Made by a program: the position numbers and the translations under genes. Positions 13,388 through 13,812 of a stretch of DNA of 13,812 bases are shown here, piece by piece. The notes under the pieces were generated by a model. That model was not told the origin of the DNA. It worked only from the letters and a program-made list of their open reading frames with translations, and ran no database searches. Numbering within the stretch: the stretch's first letter is position 1; the number at the start of each line of letters is the position of its first letter. The stretch comes from Actinomycetota bacterium (lineage in GTDB: Bacteria > Actinomycetota > Actinomycetes > Actinomycetales > Microbacteriaceae): NCBI GenBank assembly GCA_009703465.1, contig WLGC01000007.1:1-13812 (forward strand), in the 5' to 3' direction.

Positions 13388-13393
13388 AGATTA
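13388..13393 (-). promoter_or_regulatory. Candidate -10 box of leaderless membrane-protein transcript
   Basis: TAATCT on the minus strand ends six bases before the ATG at 13381. A weak inverted repeat TTAGC/GCTAA (13391-13395 with 13402-13406) overlaps it and, with the following T-run, could be a weak terminator of the upstream gene. The two readings compete. Confidence 0.4.
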
Positions 13394-13406
13394 GCTAGAA
13401 GGCTAA

Positions 13407-13812
13407 CTAAAGAGTCTTAAGCATGCGGGTGTTGCCAAGGGTATTCTGTTTCACCCTGGCTAGATCTAAGAACTCAGCCACACCATCATCGTGGGATAGT
13501 GCCATTTGACTAAAGGTCTTCTCATCTACAGGCACATCTGAAATTTCAAAGAAACCAAACTTAGAGAAAAATTCCGTTTCAAAAGTGAGACAGAAAACTC
13601 GCTTGATGCCAAGCTCATTTGCCTTTTGCAATAGCGCTTCAATGATTGCTCTACCAACACCCATCGAGCGATTTTTTTCAGCAACCACCACTGAGCGCAC
13701 CTCGGCCAAGTCTTCCCACATCCCATGCAGGGCACCGGCACCAATTACGTTGTCGTTGCTGTCCACAGCAACCACAAACTCGGTGACAGCTTCAAAGAAG
13801 CTGACTTTTTCG
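13407..13812 (-). CDS. GNAT-family N-acetyltransferase, ArgA-like, 5' end outside the window
   Basis: The visible C-terminal 134 residues are a GCN5-type acetyltransferase. The frame is open to the right edge (EKVSFFEAVTEF precedes the apparent GTG at 13775), so that GTG is not the true start. The acetyl-CoA-binding motif is R-S-M-G-V-G within NRSMGVGRAIIEAL, preceded by the beta strand EVRSVVVAE, and FETEFFSKFGF is the usual late motif. The ending DLARVKQNTLGNTRMLKTL resembles the actinobacterial amino-acid N-acetyltransferases (Rv2747/ArgA type) that make N-acetylglutamate for arginine synthesis. That specific role is a recollection-based inference; the GNAT fold is firm. Confidence 0.85.
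   Translation of the reverse strand, partial: EKVSFFEAVTEFVVAVDSNDNVIGAGALHGMWEDLAEVRSVVVAEKNRSMGVGRAIIEALLQKANELGIKRVFCLTFETEFFSKFGFFEISDVPVDEKTFSQMALSHDDGVAEFLDLARVKQNTLGNTRMLKTL

Noticed and set aside
13391..13406. TTAGC/GCTAA hairpin as a firm terminator of the ArgA-like gene
   Set aside because: Only five weak pairs, and the same bases contain the likely -10 box of the next gene; mentioned there but not called as a terminator.
1..13812. Mobile element, CRISPR array, prophage or toxin-antitoxin system
   Set aside because: No transposase, integrase, spaced direct repeat array or paired small toxin-like genes seen on either strand; the only small gene is ribosomal protein bS22.

Overview
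The window looks like ordinary chromosome from a streamlined, medium-G+C actinobacterium. Evidence for this: an actinobacterial-type 32-residue bS22 ribosomal protein gene, an actinobacterial-type LMW-PTP ArsC, proC and radA, very short intergenic gaps, and several starts with no Shine-Dalgarno sequence but a TANNNT box six bases upstream, as in leaderless actinobacterial transcripts. A Microbacteriaceae of the freshwater Luna type (Rhodoluna/Aquiluna-like) is my best guess; that is inference from gene content and compactness. I see no mobile element, tRNA, rRNA or CRISPR array.

Left part (1-4434): a HAD-IB phosphatase cut by the window edge converges on the tiny bS22 gene, which ends in a clear intrinsic terminator. 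Divergent from bS22 runs a SOUL-domain gene overlapping an aquaporin gene by ATGA. The aquaporin carries a 60-residue lysine/alanine/proline tail and has Val instead of Arg after its second NPA motif. A strong hairpin follows, then an arsenate-reductase-type arsC, then a TetR regulator preceded by two tandem 27-bp inverted repeats. The TetR gene converges on proC. The aquaporin-arsC adjacency, with the Arg-to-Val pore change, recalls the AqpS-ArsC arsenic route and is the most interesting point in the window.

Middle (4435-11783): radA (DNA repair ATPase) converges on a five-gene minus-strand polyol operon. In transcription order it holds a lipoprotein sugar/polyol-binding protein, two ABC permeases, a long-chain mannitol 2-dehydrogenase and a zinc-dependent polyol dehydrogenase. 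The genes are tightly coupled except for a strong hairpin after the binding protein. No ATPase and no sugar kinase are present, so both must be supplied elsewhere. The likely job is import of mannitol, sorbitol or arabitol and oxidation to a ketose.

Right part (11784-13812): a divergent AraC-family regulator, probably the operon's activator, sits across a 310-bp intergenic region full of inverted and direct repeats. It converges, with overlapping stop codons, on a minus-strand gene for a single-pass membrane protein of unknown function. Upstream of that gene, on the same strand, is the C-terminal part of an ArgA-like GNAT acetyltransferase that runs off the right edge.
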